Source: Hespellia sp. (GTDB taxonomy: Bacteria > Bacillota > Clostridia > Lachnospirales > Lachnospiraceae). Taken from it: DNA of 64,000 nt. Position 1 is the first letter of the stretch; every line of letters starts with the position of its first letter. The notes under the pieces were generated by a model, which was not told the DNA's origin, ran no database searches, and saw only the letters and a program-made list of their open reading frames with translations. The stretch is taken from the NCBI GenBank assembly GCA_028689735.1, contig JAQVCP010000012.1, forward strand, positions 1 to 64,000, in the 5' to 3' direction. The position numbers were made by a program, and so were the translations under genes. Shown in pieces: positions 33,759 to 42,832 of the stretch.

Positions 33759-36700
33759 CTAAATCTGCAGGCATCCCGATGCAATCGCCCGGGACAACTT
33801 CCGCTGAATCACATCCATCTGTGGAGGAAGTGTGATACAGTCCTGAATCTTCAGCTCAAGTGCCGCACGAAGATGCTCCATATCTCCCTCCTGGCAGACT
33901 GCAAGAATCGGAATTGTACAGCCACCACCTTTGTTCAATACATACTGATAGAACTCATCCGAATCATGAACAACTTTTTTCTGCATATCCAGACAGATGG
34001 CACGAATGCGTTTTTCATATTTTTCAAGCGTTTCTTTTAAAAGCTGCAGATTGGTGATATTCGCAAATGCTGCACTTTCTCCATATGCAAGTGCAATTGC
34101 CGGATAGAGCTGTGGGTCGTCTCCGCAGATCAGTACCATGGGTTTGTCATCATCTGTGATTGGCGGCACCTGTTCTCCATACAGGACCACCTTTCCTTTC
34201 CCCGTACTCTTAGCCTCATACAGTGCCATATCCGCGCGTTTAAACAAAATCTGAATCGTATCCATTGGTTCTCTGAATGCGATTCCAACGCTGATTCCCG
34301 CATTGATCTGCAAATCGCGGACACAATTCACCGCTACGTTTTTGATAATTTCCGATGCCTTTTTCCGGGCAATTTCTTTTCCCGGAATGTTGGACATCAG
34401 CACCATAAATTCGTCTCCGCCAAATCTTCCAATAAGATCCAGCTTGCGGAACTCTCTCTTCAAGACTTCCGATGCCGCAAGAATCACCATATCGCCCTTC
34501 TGGTGCCCATAGCTGTCATTAACATTTTTAAAATTATCAAAGTCTAGAACCAGCAGTGCGGTCTTTTCATCCGGATGATTTTCCATGTACCGCTCCCCGA
34601 TTTCAAAAAAAGCACTTTTATTCAGAAGTCCGGTGAACTTATCACGCTCCGCGATGTTGCGGTAGTCATATTCCAGATTTTCAAAAGAACGATAGTGCCG
34701 ACTGATTTCCATGACATGCCCGACTCTTGCAAGAATCACTTCCTGTGCCAATGGCTTTGTGATATAATCATAAGCTCCATACTGAAAGGCCTGTACCTGA
34801 TCGGTAATGGTATCATTTGCCGTAATCATGATCTTGGGAATTGCCCGAAGCGATGGACTGTCCTTGCAATAGGTCAGGAAATCCAACCCACTCATCCCTG
34901 GCATGATATTATCCACCAGAATCAGCCGCACCTGATTATTATTACGCTTCAGATACACCAAAGCCTCCTCTGCGCTTGTGCAGCTATGTACCAGGTACTG
35001 TTCCCGAAGAAAATGTTCAATAATCACCCGGTCGATTTCCACATCATCAATCACCAGAATGGTCGCACTCCGCTTCATTACCTTCTTTTTTTGTTCCGTC
35101 TCATCGATATCCTTTTCCCGAAAAATATAGTTCGATTCAAACGCTTCTCTGGGCATCGGTTTTGCGTAGTAATACCCCTGCACGCAATTACATCCAGCTC
35201 CTTCCAGAAAATCACGCTGAGACCGGGTCTCCACACCTTCGACCACTACAGACATTCCAAGCCAGTTTGCCATGCGGATGATAGATGCCAGAATAATCTC
35301 TGCCTTTTCCACATCTTTTTCCACCGGGAGGAACTTCATATCGATTTTCAGAATATCCACTTCTATTTCCTTCAAAGTGTTCAAGGAAGAATAACCGCTT
35401 CCAAAATCATCCATCAAAATCGTGAATCCTGCTTCATGGAGCTTTGCAATGGTCTCCTGCATCAGTTCGGGACTGGTCATATACGCACTTTCCGTAATTT
35501 CCAGCTGCAGCAGGGAAACATCAAAACCATATTTGCTGACCAGATGAATTAGAATTTTGACAAGTTCCGGGTTATACAGACTGATTCGCGAGATATTGAC
35601 AGAAATGGGCATTGGAGTCACACCTTGGTCCAGCCACCCACGGATAAACTGGCAGGTAGACTCCCACACATAATAGTCCAACTGGGCAATAAATCCATTC
35701 CTTTCAAAAAGTGGAATAAAGACACCGGGCGATATCAATCCACGCACCGGATGCTCCCACCGCACCAGTGCCTCCGCTCCACAGCATGTATCGCAATCCA
35801 ACTCCACCTTTGGCTGCAGATACACAACAAACTGTTTCTGGACCAGTGCCGTCTCCATGTCGTTCGAAATGGCAATATCCTCTGAGACCCGCCGGCCGAG
35901 GGAATCATCGTAATATCCCACATGTTTTCCGTACTGGCTTTTACACTTCTGTGCCCCCATCGAAGCACGCAGATAGAATTCTTCCACACTGAGCTCCGGC
36001 TCATCAATCACATAGATTCCAACGGATACTTCCAGCAAGTAGTCCTTCTTATATTCTTTCAGTTTCTTCTGCACATAGGCAATCTGCTCATTGATCCAGA
36101 TTGTCTCTTCCTCATATGATACACACGCGCAGAAAATGTCTGCACTGATTCTTCCGACAGTGACCAGATCATACTGTTGAGCCATTTCATAAAAAATATC
36201 TGCAATATAACATAACAGTTTATCGCCCTCTTCTTCACCAAACGCCGAATTGTATAACGCGAAATGATCGATATCAACTCTGCAGAACTGGAATCTGCAT
36301 TCTGGATGTTCATCCACCATACGTCTGGTCTTTTCAAACATTCTTGCCCGGTTATGCAATCCCGTCAGAGGGTCATGTGCTGCTATCTTCTGCATTTTCT
36401 GGTAAACAGAAACCTGTCGTCTTGCAATTGCATTACGCAAGCGGCTGAGCAGAATTTTTGCACTGTAAGGTTTGGACACAAAATCCCAGGCACCTGCATC
36501 CAGCGCCCTCTGCTCTGCCTCGATATTGGATTCTCCTGTCATGACAATCACCGGAAGCTCTGTCATCAAGGCCTGTCTGATTTTTTCAAGAAGTGCATAA
36601 CCATCCATGACCGGCATCACAATATCTGTAAGGACTGCACCGATGTGTTCTTTTTTATCCAAGAGAATTTTCCAGGCTTCTTCCCCATTCGCCGCCTCCA

Positions 36701-36791
36701 GAACCAGATAATCCGCCCCCAGAATCCTGCGTAAGATTCTACGATTGATTTCCTCGTCCTCTACGATTAGTATTGTCTGTTTTTCATCCAT
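33759..36791 (-). CDS. REC-GGDEF-EAL-REC-GGDEF c-di-GMP signalling protein
   Basis: A 1010-residue cytoplasmic protein. REC1 (1-125; phospho-acceptor Asp56 in VLTDIVMP) is followed by a degenerate GGDEF (140-300; RISADIF replaces the GGDEF loop). The EAL phosphodiesterase (310-555) is intact, with AEALVRWEHP, ITESAY, DDFGSGYSS, KIDMKFL, EGVET and GYYYAKP. REC2 (575-695; Asp627) precedes an active GGDEF (715-870; FGGDEF) with a product-inhibition RxxD site five residues upstream. The last 125 residues resemble a degenerate third receiver. It could both make and degrade c-di-GMP depending on phosphorylation. It has its own promoter and no adjacent histidine kinase. Confidence 0.92.
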   Translation of the reverse strand: MDEKQTILIVEDEEINRRILRRILGADYLVLEAANGEEAWKILLDKKEHIGAVLTDIVMPVMDGYALLEKIRQALMTELPVIVMTGESNIEAEQRALDAGAWDFVSKPYSAKILLSRLRNAIARRQVSVYQKMQKIAAHDPLTGLHNRARMFEKTRRMVDEHPECRFQFCRVDIDHFALYNSAFGEEEGDKLLCYIADIFYEMAQQYDLVTVGRISADIFCACVSYEEETIWINEQIAYVQKKLKEYKKDYLLEVSVGIYVIDEPELSVEEFYLRASMGAQKCKSQYGKHVGYYDDSLGRRVSEDIAISNDMETALVQKQFVVYLQPKVELDCDTCCGAEALVRWEHPVRGLISPGVFIPLFERNGFIAQLDYYVWESTCQFIRGWLDQGVTPMPISVNISRISLYNPELVKILIHLVSKYGFDVSLLQLEITESAYMTSPELMQETIAKLHEAGFTILMDDFGSGYSSLNTLKEIEVDILKIDMKFLPVEKDVEKAEIILASIIRMANWLGMSVVVEGVETRSQRDFLEGAGCNCVQGYYYAKPMPREAFESNYIFREKDIDETEQKKKVMKRSATILVIDDVEIDRVIIEHFLREQYLVHSCTSAEEALVYLKRNNNQVRLILVDNIMPGMSGLDFLTYCKDSPSLRAIPKIMITANDTITDQVQAFQYGAYDYITKPLAQEVILARVGHVMEISRHYRSFENLEYDYRNIAERDKFTGLLNKSAFFEIGERYMENHPDEKTALLVLDFDNFKNVNDSYGHQKGDMVILAASEVLKREFRKLDLIGRFGGDEFMVLMSNIPGKEIARKKASEIIKNVAVNCVRDLQINAGISVGIAFREPMDTIQILFKRADMALYEAKSTGKGKVVLYGEQVPPITDDDKPMVLICGDDPQLYPAIALAYGESAAFANITNLQLLKETLEKYEKRIRAICLDMQKKVVHDSDEFYQYVLNKGGGCTIPILAVCQEGDMEHLRAALELKIQDCITLPPQMDVIQRKLSRAIASGCLQI

Positions 36792-36966
36792 TTCATAAGT
36801 TCCTTCCTACTATGTATCCCATGCTGTCTTGCTTTTTATATCCATACTTAAGCAATACATTTTTCAGCCTTTTGCAGATGGGGGAACCAGTACCTTTTCA
36901 TTACCAAAAACACATTCGTGTGGACGATAACGCTTTTTCCAATCTACTAAACAACATCTGCATCAT

Positions 36967-36995
36967 ATTATACCATCTGTTTTAGCGTTTATAAA
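36967..36995 (-). promoter_or_regulatory. Promoter of the c-di-GMP protein gene
   Basis: Minus strand: TTTATA (36990-36995), 17 bases, TATAAT (36967-36972), giving a leader of about 170 bases. Confidence 0.55.
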
Positions 36996-37269
36996 GACAA
37001 ATATTGCAAAGAAACTTTTATTTCCAGCCAATCCGCTTTCGTGCACAACTATGGTGCCTCTGCAGCGAATTCAGCCCATTTTGAGTTTGCCTGCGGAAAA
37101 GGACTGAATTCCTGTATATTTAACTTCTTAGCGCACACCTGACAGCAAGTATCAAGTTTGGGTTTGAACAGTAACACCGGTTCCCCAAACCATGTTCCAG
37201 GAAAAAAACATAAAAAATCATTTTTTCTCTTGCTTTTTCTTCAAAACAATGGTAAGCTAATATTCGTTC
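36996..37269. other. Spacer upstream of tRNA-Gly(UCC)
   Basis: No gene seen. It contains the inverted repeats GAATTCAG/CTGAATTC (37067-37111) and GTTTGG/CCCAAAC (about 37156-37189). Upstream of the tRNA, TTGCTT-17-TAAGCT or the nearby TAATAT may be its promoter (about 37226-37262). A fragment CCAATCCGCTTTCGTG (about 37028) weakly resembles the dispersed repeat. Confidence 0.35.
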
Positions 37270-37340
37270 GCGGGTGTAGTTCAATGGTAGAACACTAGCC
37301 TTCCAAGCTAGATACGTGGGTTCGATTCCCATCACCCGCT
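37270..37340 (+). tRNA. tRNA-Gly (anticodon UCC)
   Basis: A full cloverleaf. Acceptor GCGGGTG/CACCCGC, anticodon stem CTAGC/GCTAG with loop CTTCCAA (anticodon TCC), and T-loop GGTTCGATTCC. The discriminator is T and CCA is not encoded. A T-run follows directly and may end the transcript. Confidence 0.96.
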
Positions 37341-37371
37341 TTTTTGATGCCCTTTTTTAAAGCAGAATATA

Positions 37372-37458
37372 GAGGCTGTCGCATGAAGTATAGTTCATAC
37401 ATGATATAGAATCATTTTCTATCGTATCCCGTATGACTATTCTTAAGGTGGCAGCCTC
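37372..37458. repeat. Long hairpin element, copy A
   Basis: Terminal inverted repeats GAGGCTGTCGC and GTGGCAGCCTC. The right-hand 30 bases, read in reverse complement, are nearly the same as the left-hand part of the element at 62463-62518 (GGCTGCCAC, then TTAAGAAT, then AGTCATAC). It overlaps the start of the LysR pseudogene. Confidence 0.6.
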
Positions 37459-37759
37459 ATTTCTTGATGCCGCGGAAGATCTGCATATCACTCAGTCCTC
37501 TTTGTCCAAACAGATTATAAAACTGGAGAAGGAACTTGATATCGTGTGAAATGCAAGAGTGGAATCCATTATCGGGGCCGTCACAATTGGGGAAGGCGTC
37601 AGCCCTCTGGCGAAAAGTAACCTTGAAGTGTTCCATCACGAAAATGTGGTAGCGATTCCACTCTCTCCACCGATTCCAATTCCGGTGCTTCTGATTCAAA
37701 AAAAGAGCGTCAAAAAAAACGACGCCCTGGAACTTTTGATTCATGATCTGACAAAATAA
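37433..37759 (+). pseudogene. LysR-family regulator remnant
   Basis: Codons from 37433 encode the LysR helix-turn-helix (LDAAEDLHITQSSLSKQIIK then LEKELDI), then a TGA at 37547-37549. In the same frame a C-terminal LysR fragment follows (GAVTIGEGVSPLAK to LELLIHDLTK, stop after 37759). About 170-190 central residues of the effector-binding domain are missing, so an internal deletion plus a stop has destroyed the gene. The usual first residues (FLKVAxxxSF) are also shortened next to the hairpin element. It lies between two tRNA-Gly genes, a likely recombination-prone place. Confidence 0.82.
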
Positions 37760-37817
37760 GTGATACAGAAAAAGGAGAAGTCCTTCTCTCAAAGGCTTCT
37801 CCTTTACTTTTCAAAAG

Positions 37818-37890
37818 AGCGACAGACGGGGTTCGAACCCGCGACCCCGACCTTGGCAAGGTCGTACTCTACCAGCTGAGCCACTGTCGC
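37818..37890 (-). tRNA. tRNA-Gly (anticodon GCC)
   Basis: A full cloverleaf on the minus strand. Acceptor GCGACAG/CTGTCGC, D-arm GGCTCAGCTGGTAGAG, anticodon stem CGACC/GGTCG with loop TTGCCAA (anticodon GCC), T-arm CGGGTTCGAACCCG. The discriminator is T and CCA is not encoded. Confidence 0.97.
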
Positions 37891-37894
37891 ATAA

Positions 37895-37934
37895 GTTATT
37901 GTTCTGTGTCTTATTTCCTGACCGGAACAATAAC
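37895..37934 (-). promoter_or_regulatory. Leader hairpin of tRNA-Gly(GCC)
   Basis: A perfect 10-bp inverted repeat, GTTATTGTTC and GAACAATAAC, with a 20-base loop. It fills the space between the -10 box and the tRNA 5' end, so the tRNA precursor would start with this hairpin. Confidence 0.6.
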
Positions 37935-37935
37935 T

Positions 37936-37964
37936 ACTATACTACATAGAAATACAGTTGTCAA
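37936..37964 (-). promoter_or_regulatory. Promoter of tRNA-Gly(GCC)
   Basis: Minus strand: TTGACA (37959-37964), 17 bases, TATAGT (37936-37941). Confidence 0.85.
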
Positions 37965-38011
37965 CAAATATTTTAATTTTTTTCATCTTTTTATTTTAGA
38001 TTTCTCACAAT

Positions 38012-39817
38012 CTATTCTTCCTCTGCTTTTTCACTCTCTGCCTTTGTTTCTTCGATTGCGATTCCCAACTCTTCCAACTGCTTTGGATCTACCACTGACG
38101 GTGCCTCTGTCATAAGGTCGGATGCATCCTTAATCTTAGGGAAGGCAATGACGTCACGAATACTATCCTGTTTTGCCATCAGCATGACAAGACGATCCAG
38201 ACCGTAAGCCAGTCCGGCATGCGGTGGGACTCCATACTTAAATGCACGCAGAAGAAATCCAAACTGCTCCTCTGCCTGTTCCGGTGTAAAGCCAAGAAGC
38301 TCTAACATCTTGGACTGAATCTCATTGTTGAAGATTCTGACGCTTCCTCCGCCGATTTCTGTACCGTTGAGCACAATATCATATGCCTTGGCACGCACTT
38401 TTCCAAGGTCGGTATCCAGCATCGGGATATCCTCATCCATGGGCATGGTAAATGGATGATGCATTGCCAGATAGCGGCCCTGCTCATCACTCCATTCCAT
38501 TAATGGGAATTCTGTTACCCACAGGAACTTGTATTCATTCTTGTCCAGAAGCTCCAGCTGTCTTGCAATCTCAAGACGCAGATTTCCCAGCACATCCCAG
38601 ACAACCTTGTTCTTATCTGCCGCAAAGAGAAGCAGATCTCCGGCCTCTCCATCCATTGCCGAAATAAGCGCTGCCATTTCATTCTCTGTCATAAATTTTG
38701 CAAAAGAGGATTTCATACTTCCATCTTCCTGAAGCGCAATATATGCCAGTCCCTTTGCACCAAAGTCCTTCGCAAAGCTGACCAGCTTATCAATCTTTTT
38801 CCGCGGCATGCTGCCCTGTCCCTTTGCATTGATGCCACGAACAGTTCCACCATTTTCAATAGCTCCCTTAAACACGACAAATTCACTGTCCCTGACAACT
38901 TCCGTCACGTCCTTCAATTCCATCCCAAAACGGGTGTCCGGCTTATCAGAGCCATAGCGGTCCATGGCTTCCTGCCAGGTCATTCTTGGAATTGGAAGAG
39001 ACACCTCCACGTCCAGCACGTCTTTGAACAGCTTCTTGAGAAGTCTTTCATTCACATCAATGACATCATCTACATCCACAAAGGACAACTCCATATCAAT
39101 CTGGGTAAATTCCGGCTGACGGTCCGCACGCAAATCCTCATCGCGGTAGCAGCGTGCCAGTTGGAAATACCTGTCATACCCGGAACACATCAGCAGCTGT
39201 TTTAAGAGCTGTGGTGACTGTGGAAGGGCGTAGAAAGTCCCTGGATTCACACGGCTGGGAATCAGATAATCTCTTGCTCCTTCCGGCGTAGATTTGATCA
39301 TGGTAGGCGTCTCGATCTCAAGGAACCCTTCTTCTGCAAGAAATGCACGGGTCAGTGTTGCCACACGGCTCCTCATGATCAGGTTTCTCTGAAGATCTGG
39401 TCTTCTCAGGTCCAAAAATCTATATTTTAGACGAAGTTCCTCTTTCGTCTTGGAATTCTCCTCGATTGGGAACGGAGGTGTCTCTGATTCAGAAAGAATA
39501 CGAAGCTCCTTAGCGCGCACCTCAATCTCTCCGGTAGCCATGTTCTCATTCACTGCTCCCGAACGGGCTACCACTTCTCCTACCACCGCCACAACGAACT
39601 CCGAACGAAGTTTTGCTGCTTTTGCCATGAGCTGCTCCTCATCCTCAAAAACAATCTGAAGCAGACCTGCCCGATCCCGCAGATCCACGAATACGATTCC
39701 ACCCTTATTTCGATTCTTCTGTACCCATCCCATGACGGTCACAGTCTCACCTACGTTAGCTTTGGTCAGTTCGCCACATCGGTGTGTTCTTTTCAATCCC
39801 TGCATTGATTCTGCCAT
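38012..39817 (-). CDS. aspS: Aspartyl-tRNA synthetase
   Basis: It charges tRNA-Asp, class II. About 601 residues. OB-fold anticodon domain (GETVTVMGWVQKNRNKGGIV), then motif 2 (YFQLARCYRDEDLRADRQPEFTQ region) with the bacterial insertion domain at about 290-415. Motif 3 is GLAYGLDRLVMLM. The bacterial-type length suggests a discriminating or AspRS/AspRS2 form that cannot be settled by eye. The ATG at 39817 is preferred because AAGGAT lies about eight bases upstream. It is followed on the same strand by tRNA-Gly(GCC) and preceded by hisS. Confidence 0.95.
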   Translation of the reverse strand: MAESMQGLKRTHRCGELTKANVGETVTVMGWVQKNRNKGGIVFVDLRDRAGLLQIVFEDEEQLMAKAAKLRSEFVVAVVGEVVARSGAVNENMATGEIEVRAKELRILSESETPPFPIEENSKTKEELRLKYRFLDLRRPDLQRNLIMRSRVATLTRAFLAEEGFLEIETPTMIKSTPEGARDYLIPSRVNPGTFYALPQSPQLLKQLLMCSGYDRYFQLARCYRDEDLRADRQPEFTQIDMELSFVDVDDVIDVNERLLKKLFKDVLDVEVSLPIPRMTWQEAMDRYGSDKPDTRFGMELKDVTEVVRDSEFVVFKGAIENGGTVRGINAKGQGSMPRKKIDKLVSFAKDFGAKGLAYIALQEDGSMKSSFAKFMTENEMAALISAMDGEAGDLLLFAADKNKVVWDVLGNLRLEIARQLELLDKNEYKFLWVTEFPLMEWSDEQGRYLAMHHPFTMPMDEDIPMLDTDLGKVRAKAYDIVLNGTEIGGGSVRIFNNEIQSKMLELLGFTPEQAEEQFGFLLRAFKYGVPPHAGLAYGLDRLVMLMAKQDSIRDVIAFPKIKDASDLMTEAPSVVDPKQLEELGIAIEETKAESEKAEEE

Positions 39818-39908
39818 TTCTCTTATCCTTCTTTCCCGAAAATTTTCCATGATTTTCTATTCGATTGCCCACTGATACCACTGAGCTTTTTTGTCTTGTC
39901 TTTCTTTT

Positions 39909-41174
39909 TTACAGCTGGTCTATGGAATCACGATAACAGTCAGTAACATCCGTGTAGCCCTGAGCTGCCAGCTGTTCCTTCTGAAACTTCTTATTCTTCT
40001 TCATGTTCACGATCATCACCTGTTTTCCGGCACTTCGCTCTTCTTTTGCCATATTCAGAACCTTGAGCATTCCCTCTTTTGGCATGTTCTTCTCAATCAG
40101 AAATGCCTTTTTCACCTTATTGGTCGGAATCTCGTAACCACGCTCTAAAAGCAGCATGACAATCCGTTCAAAGCCAATGGAAAATCCAACTGCCGGTGTA
40201 TTCTGTCCGGTAAATTTGCCGATCATCTCATCGTAACGTCCGCCTCCACCTACAGAACCTCCGAATTCATCCATAGAGATTTCAAAAATGGTTCCTGTGT
40301 AGTAGGACATTCCACGCACCAGTGTAGGATCAAAGAACATTCTAAAGTCTGCTTCCTTGGCGCTGTCCACACTGGAAATAATCAACTCCAGGCCATCCGC
40401 CGTCTGAGGATCCAAAAAGCCATCCAGCTTCTCTTTCAGATAGCGCACTCCTTCGATATCATTGCTGATTTCTTTGAACAGTTCCAGATATTTTTCGATG
40501 GATTCTTTTGCATAGCCATTCTCTTCCAACTCTGCTGCCACGCCATCCAGACCAATCTTGTCCATCTTGTCCAGAATGATAAATACCGTGTCATAATCTG
40601 ACTCTGCAAATCCGCTGTATGCCGCCATTGCTTTGAGAATCTTGCGGTCATTGATGCGGATCGTGAAATTATGGAAATCCAGCTTGCCAAGAAGGGTCGT
40701 CGTCGCCAGAATCAGTTCAATCTCCGCCAGATTGTCCGGCTCACCGAGGATATCAATATCACACTGCATAAACTGTCTAAAGCGCCCTCTCTGTGGTCTG
40801 TCAGCTCTCCATACATTCCCCATCTGAAGTGCCTTGAATGGAGACGGCAGTTCATTGGCATTATTCGAATAGTAGCGGCACAGGGGAACCGTCAAATCAT
40901 AGCGAAGACCACCATCCACTACATCTGCTTCTGTCTCTGCACTCTCTAATTTTAACTTCTCGCCACGCTTTAAAATCTTAAAGATCAGCTTCTCATTATC
41001 TCCACCGGATTTGCTGCAGAGATTCTCAATATGTTCCATGCATGGAGTCTCCATAGAAGAGAATCCAAAATCCTTATATGTCTCTTTAATCAGACCAATC
41101 ACATAATCCCTGACTTCCATTTCATCTGGAAGCATGTCCTTCATTCCAGTAACTGGTTTCTTCTTTAATGCCAT
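39909..41174 (-). CDS. hisS: Histidyl-tRNA synthetase
   Basis: It charges tRNA-His, class II. Motif 1 region KPVTGMKDMLPDE, motif 2 with QMGNVWRADRPQRGRFRQF, His-specific motif FDPTLVRGMSYYTGTIFE, and motif 3 AVGFSIGFERIVMLL. A C-terminal anticodon-binding domain (about 330-420) follows. The start at 41174 has GGAG seven bases upstream and overlaps the hemZ end by about 10 bases. Part of the conserved hemZ-hisS-aspS order. Confidence 0.94.
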   Translation of the reverse strand: MALKKKPVTGMKDMLPDEMEVRDYVIGLIKETYKDFGFSSMETPCMEHIENLCSKSGGDNEKLIFKILKRGEKLKLESAETEADVVDGGLRYDLTVPLCRYYSNNANELPSPFKALQMGNVWRADRPQRGRFRQFMQCDIDILGEPDNLAEIELILATTTLLGKLDFHNFTIRINDRKILKAMAAYSGFAESDYDTVFIILDKMDKIGLDGVAAELEENGYAKESIEKYLELFKEISNDIEGVRYLKEKLDGFLDPQTADGLELIISSVDSAKEADFRMFFDPTLVRGMSYYTGTIFEISMDEFGGSVGGGGRYDEMIGKFTGQNTPAVGFSIGFERIVMLLLERGYEIPTNKVKKAFLIEKNMPKEGMLKVLNMAKEERSAGKQVMIVNMKKNKKFQKEQLAAQGYTDVTDCYRDSIDQL

Positions 41175-42706
41175 AACCATTCTCCTTTTCGCTCTATCAT
41201 CTCGTCAACTCGGCGGATGTATTCAGAAATGTCTTTCACATTCTCAATTCTTATGATATTAGTCTCCTTGCCATTCCTGCCACAGGAAACCTTATGAGGA
41301 AGGACAATCTTTGTGGATGCGCCTGCTCCGGCCGCAATGATGGATTGTTTTTCTTCCATAATTAGTATATTGTAAATTCCAGCTTTGTCAACCTTTGCAT
41401 AGCCAACATTCTCGAAATTCCCGGCAATATTCTTCTGACGGTAAAGATAATAGGGAACCAGACCCATTTTCCGGGCATATTCTTCTCCCAGATCAATCAT
41501 CTGCTCAAGACTGCTGCTCTTTGACTCAGCATCCTCTTCTTTTGTCCGGGCAGGATCGCTTTGAATCTGTGGCACCGTCTCATTCTGAACATTTTCCTGT
41601 TTCTCCTGCTGTCTTTTCCGGTTCGTCATCTGACTCTTCTCCTGTCCCATCTTTGCCGCCCGCTTAATTGCAAGTGAATGGATGGTCAGAGAATCCGGCA
41701 TTAGAGCTTCGATCTGCTGCAGCGTATCTTCCATATCCGCAACACGCTCTCCCGGAAGACCTGCAATCAGGTCCATATTGATATTATCAAAGCCAAGCTT
41801 ACGCGCCATCTCAAAAGCATCCACCACAGCAGCGACACTGTGAAATCTTCCGATGCCATCCAACGTCTTTTGCTGCATGGACTGAGGGTTGATGGAGATT
41901 CTGGTAACCGGATGGCGCCTGAGCACCTCCAGCTTTTCGCGGGTTATGCTGTCCGGGCGCCCTGCTTCCACTGTAAATTCCTTCAGATCTTCATAAGAAA
42001 ACGTCTTCTGCAAATGCGAGAGCAGACGGTCCAGCTGCTCCGGAGTAAGGGTTGTCGGCGTGCCACCGCCCACGTAAATGGTGTTCAGCTTTTTCTCCCC
42101 CGACACTGCACCAATATAGGATAATTCTTTTAGCAGTGCATCCAGGTAGGAATCCACCCTGTCTTTCCAGACTCCGATTGCCGATGAGCTGAACGAGCAA
42201 TAGGAACAGATGGTGGGACAAAACGGAATCCCCACATAAAGGCTGTATCCATCCTGATAATCCAACTGAGACAGCAATTTTTTCTCCCGCCCGGCAATCT
42301 CCAGACTTAGATTTGCTTTCTGCTCACTCACCAGATACTCTTCTCTCATCCATGCCAGTGCCTCTTCCTTACTCTTCCCGGAATCCAGCCGGCGCATCAT
42401 CATCTTTGTTGGACGGATTCCTGTCAGAATCCCCCATGCCATCTCATGACCGGACACCCCGACAAGATACCGGTACAGTTTCTGATTGACATAATGCTTT
42501 TTCTTTCTTTTTTCTTCAATGGTTTCTACTTCATTTTCTGCAACGCAAAAGCAAGAACTACTGCCGTGGTCCAGCTTCGCCACTAGTTCTTGCTCTGGAT
42601 TTACCTGTTGTTGTATCTCTTCATTCGGGAAAAAAGCCTTGGTAATATGATACATATCATACGTGTACAAGGCATCCCGGCATGTAATTATAATCATTCG
42701 ATTCAT
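41165..42706 (-). CDS. hemZ: Oxygen-independent coproporphyrinogen III oxidase-like HemZ
   Basis: A radical-SAM enzyme of anaerobic haem/tetrapyrrole synthesis. The cluster motif CPTICSYCSF (CX3CX2C) follows GYSLYVGIPF at about 165. Later motifs are YVGGGTPTTL and RISINPQSMQQKTL, as in the HemN/HemZ family. About 513 residues, with the N-terminal extension typical of Clostridia HemZ. An unusual Gln/Lys/Glu-rich low-complexity stretch (about 350-400) interrupts the C-terminal part. Many Clostridia lack the rest of the haem pathway, so the true substrate here is uncertain. Confidence 0.85.
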   Translation of the reverse strand: MNRMIIITCRDALYTYDMYHITKAFFPNEEIQQQVNPEQELVAKLDHGSSSCFCVAENEVETIEEKRKKKHYVNQKLYRYLVGVSGHEMAWGILTGIRPTKMMMRRLDSGKSKEEALAWMREEYLVSEQKANLSLEIAGREKKLLSQLDYQDGYSLYVGIPFCPTICSYCSFSSSAIGVWKDRVDSYLDALLKELSYIGAVSGEKKLNTIYVGGGTPTTLTPEQLDRLLSHLQKTFSYEDLKEFTVEAGRPDSITREKLEVLRRHPVTRISINPQSMQQKTLDGIGRFHSVAAVVDAFEMARKLGFDNINMDLIAGLPGERVADMEDTLQQIEALMPDSLTIHSLAIKRAAKMGQEKSQMTNRKRQQEKQENVQNETVPQIQSDPARTKEEDAESKSSSLEQMIDLGEEYARKMGLVPYYLYRQKNIAGNFENVGYAKVDKAGIYNILIMEEKQSIIAAGAGASTKIVLPHKVSCGRNGKETNIIRIENVKDISEYIRRVDEMIERKGEWLWH

Positions 42707-42743
42707 CCTTTTATTTTAGTAAAACAGACACTTGCAATCTTAA

Positions 42744-42783
42744 CGCGGACATTCGGAATCCGCTTCGCTACTTCCTCATGAAC
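42744..42783 (-). repeat. Dispersed palindromic repeat, copy 6
   Basis: The plus strand reads GCGGACATTCGGAATCCGC then TTCGCTACTTCCTCATGAAC, a well preserved copy. It lies between the MBL-fold gene and hemZ, followed by a small ACGGC-TTC-GCCGT hairpin (42788-42800). Confidence 0.7.
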
Positions 42784-42832
42784 GCAGACGGCTTCGCCGT
42801 TTGTCAGTGGGGGATTGCTTATCTCGTTCAAG

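Noticed and set aside
37021-37050. Tenth copy of the dispersed palindromic repeat
   Set aside because: Only CCAATCCGCTTTCGTG matches; the first arm and the CTTCCTC tail are missing, so chance cannot be excluded.
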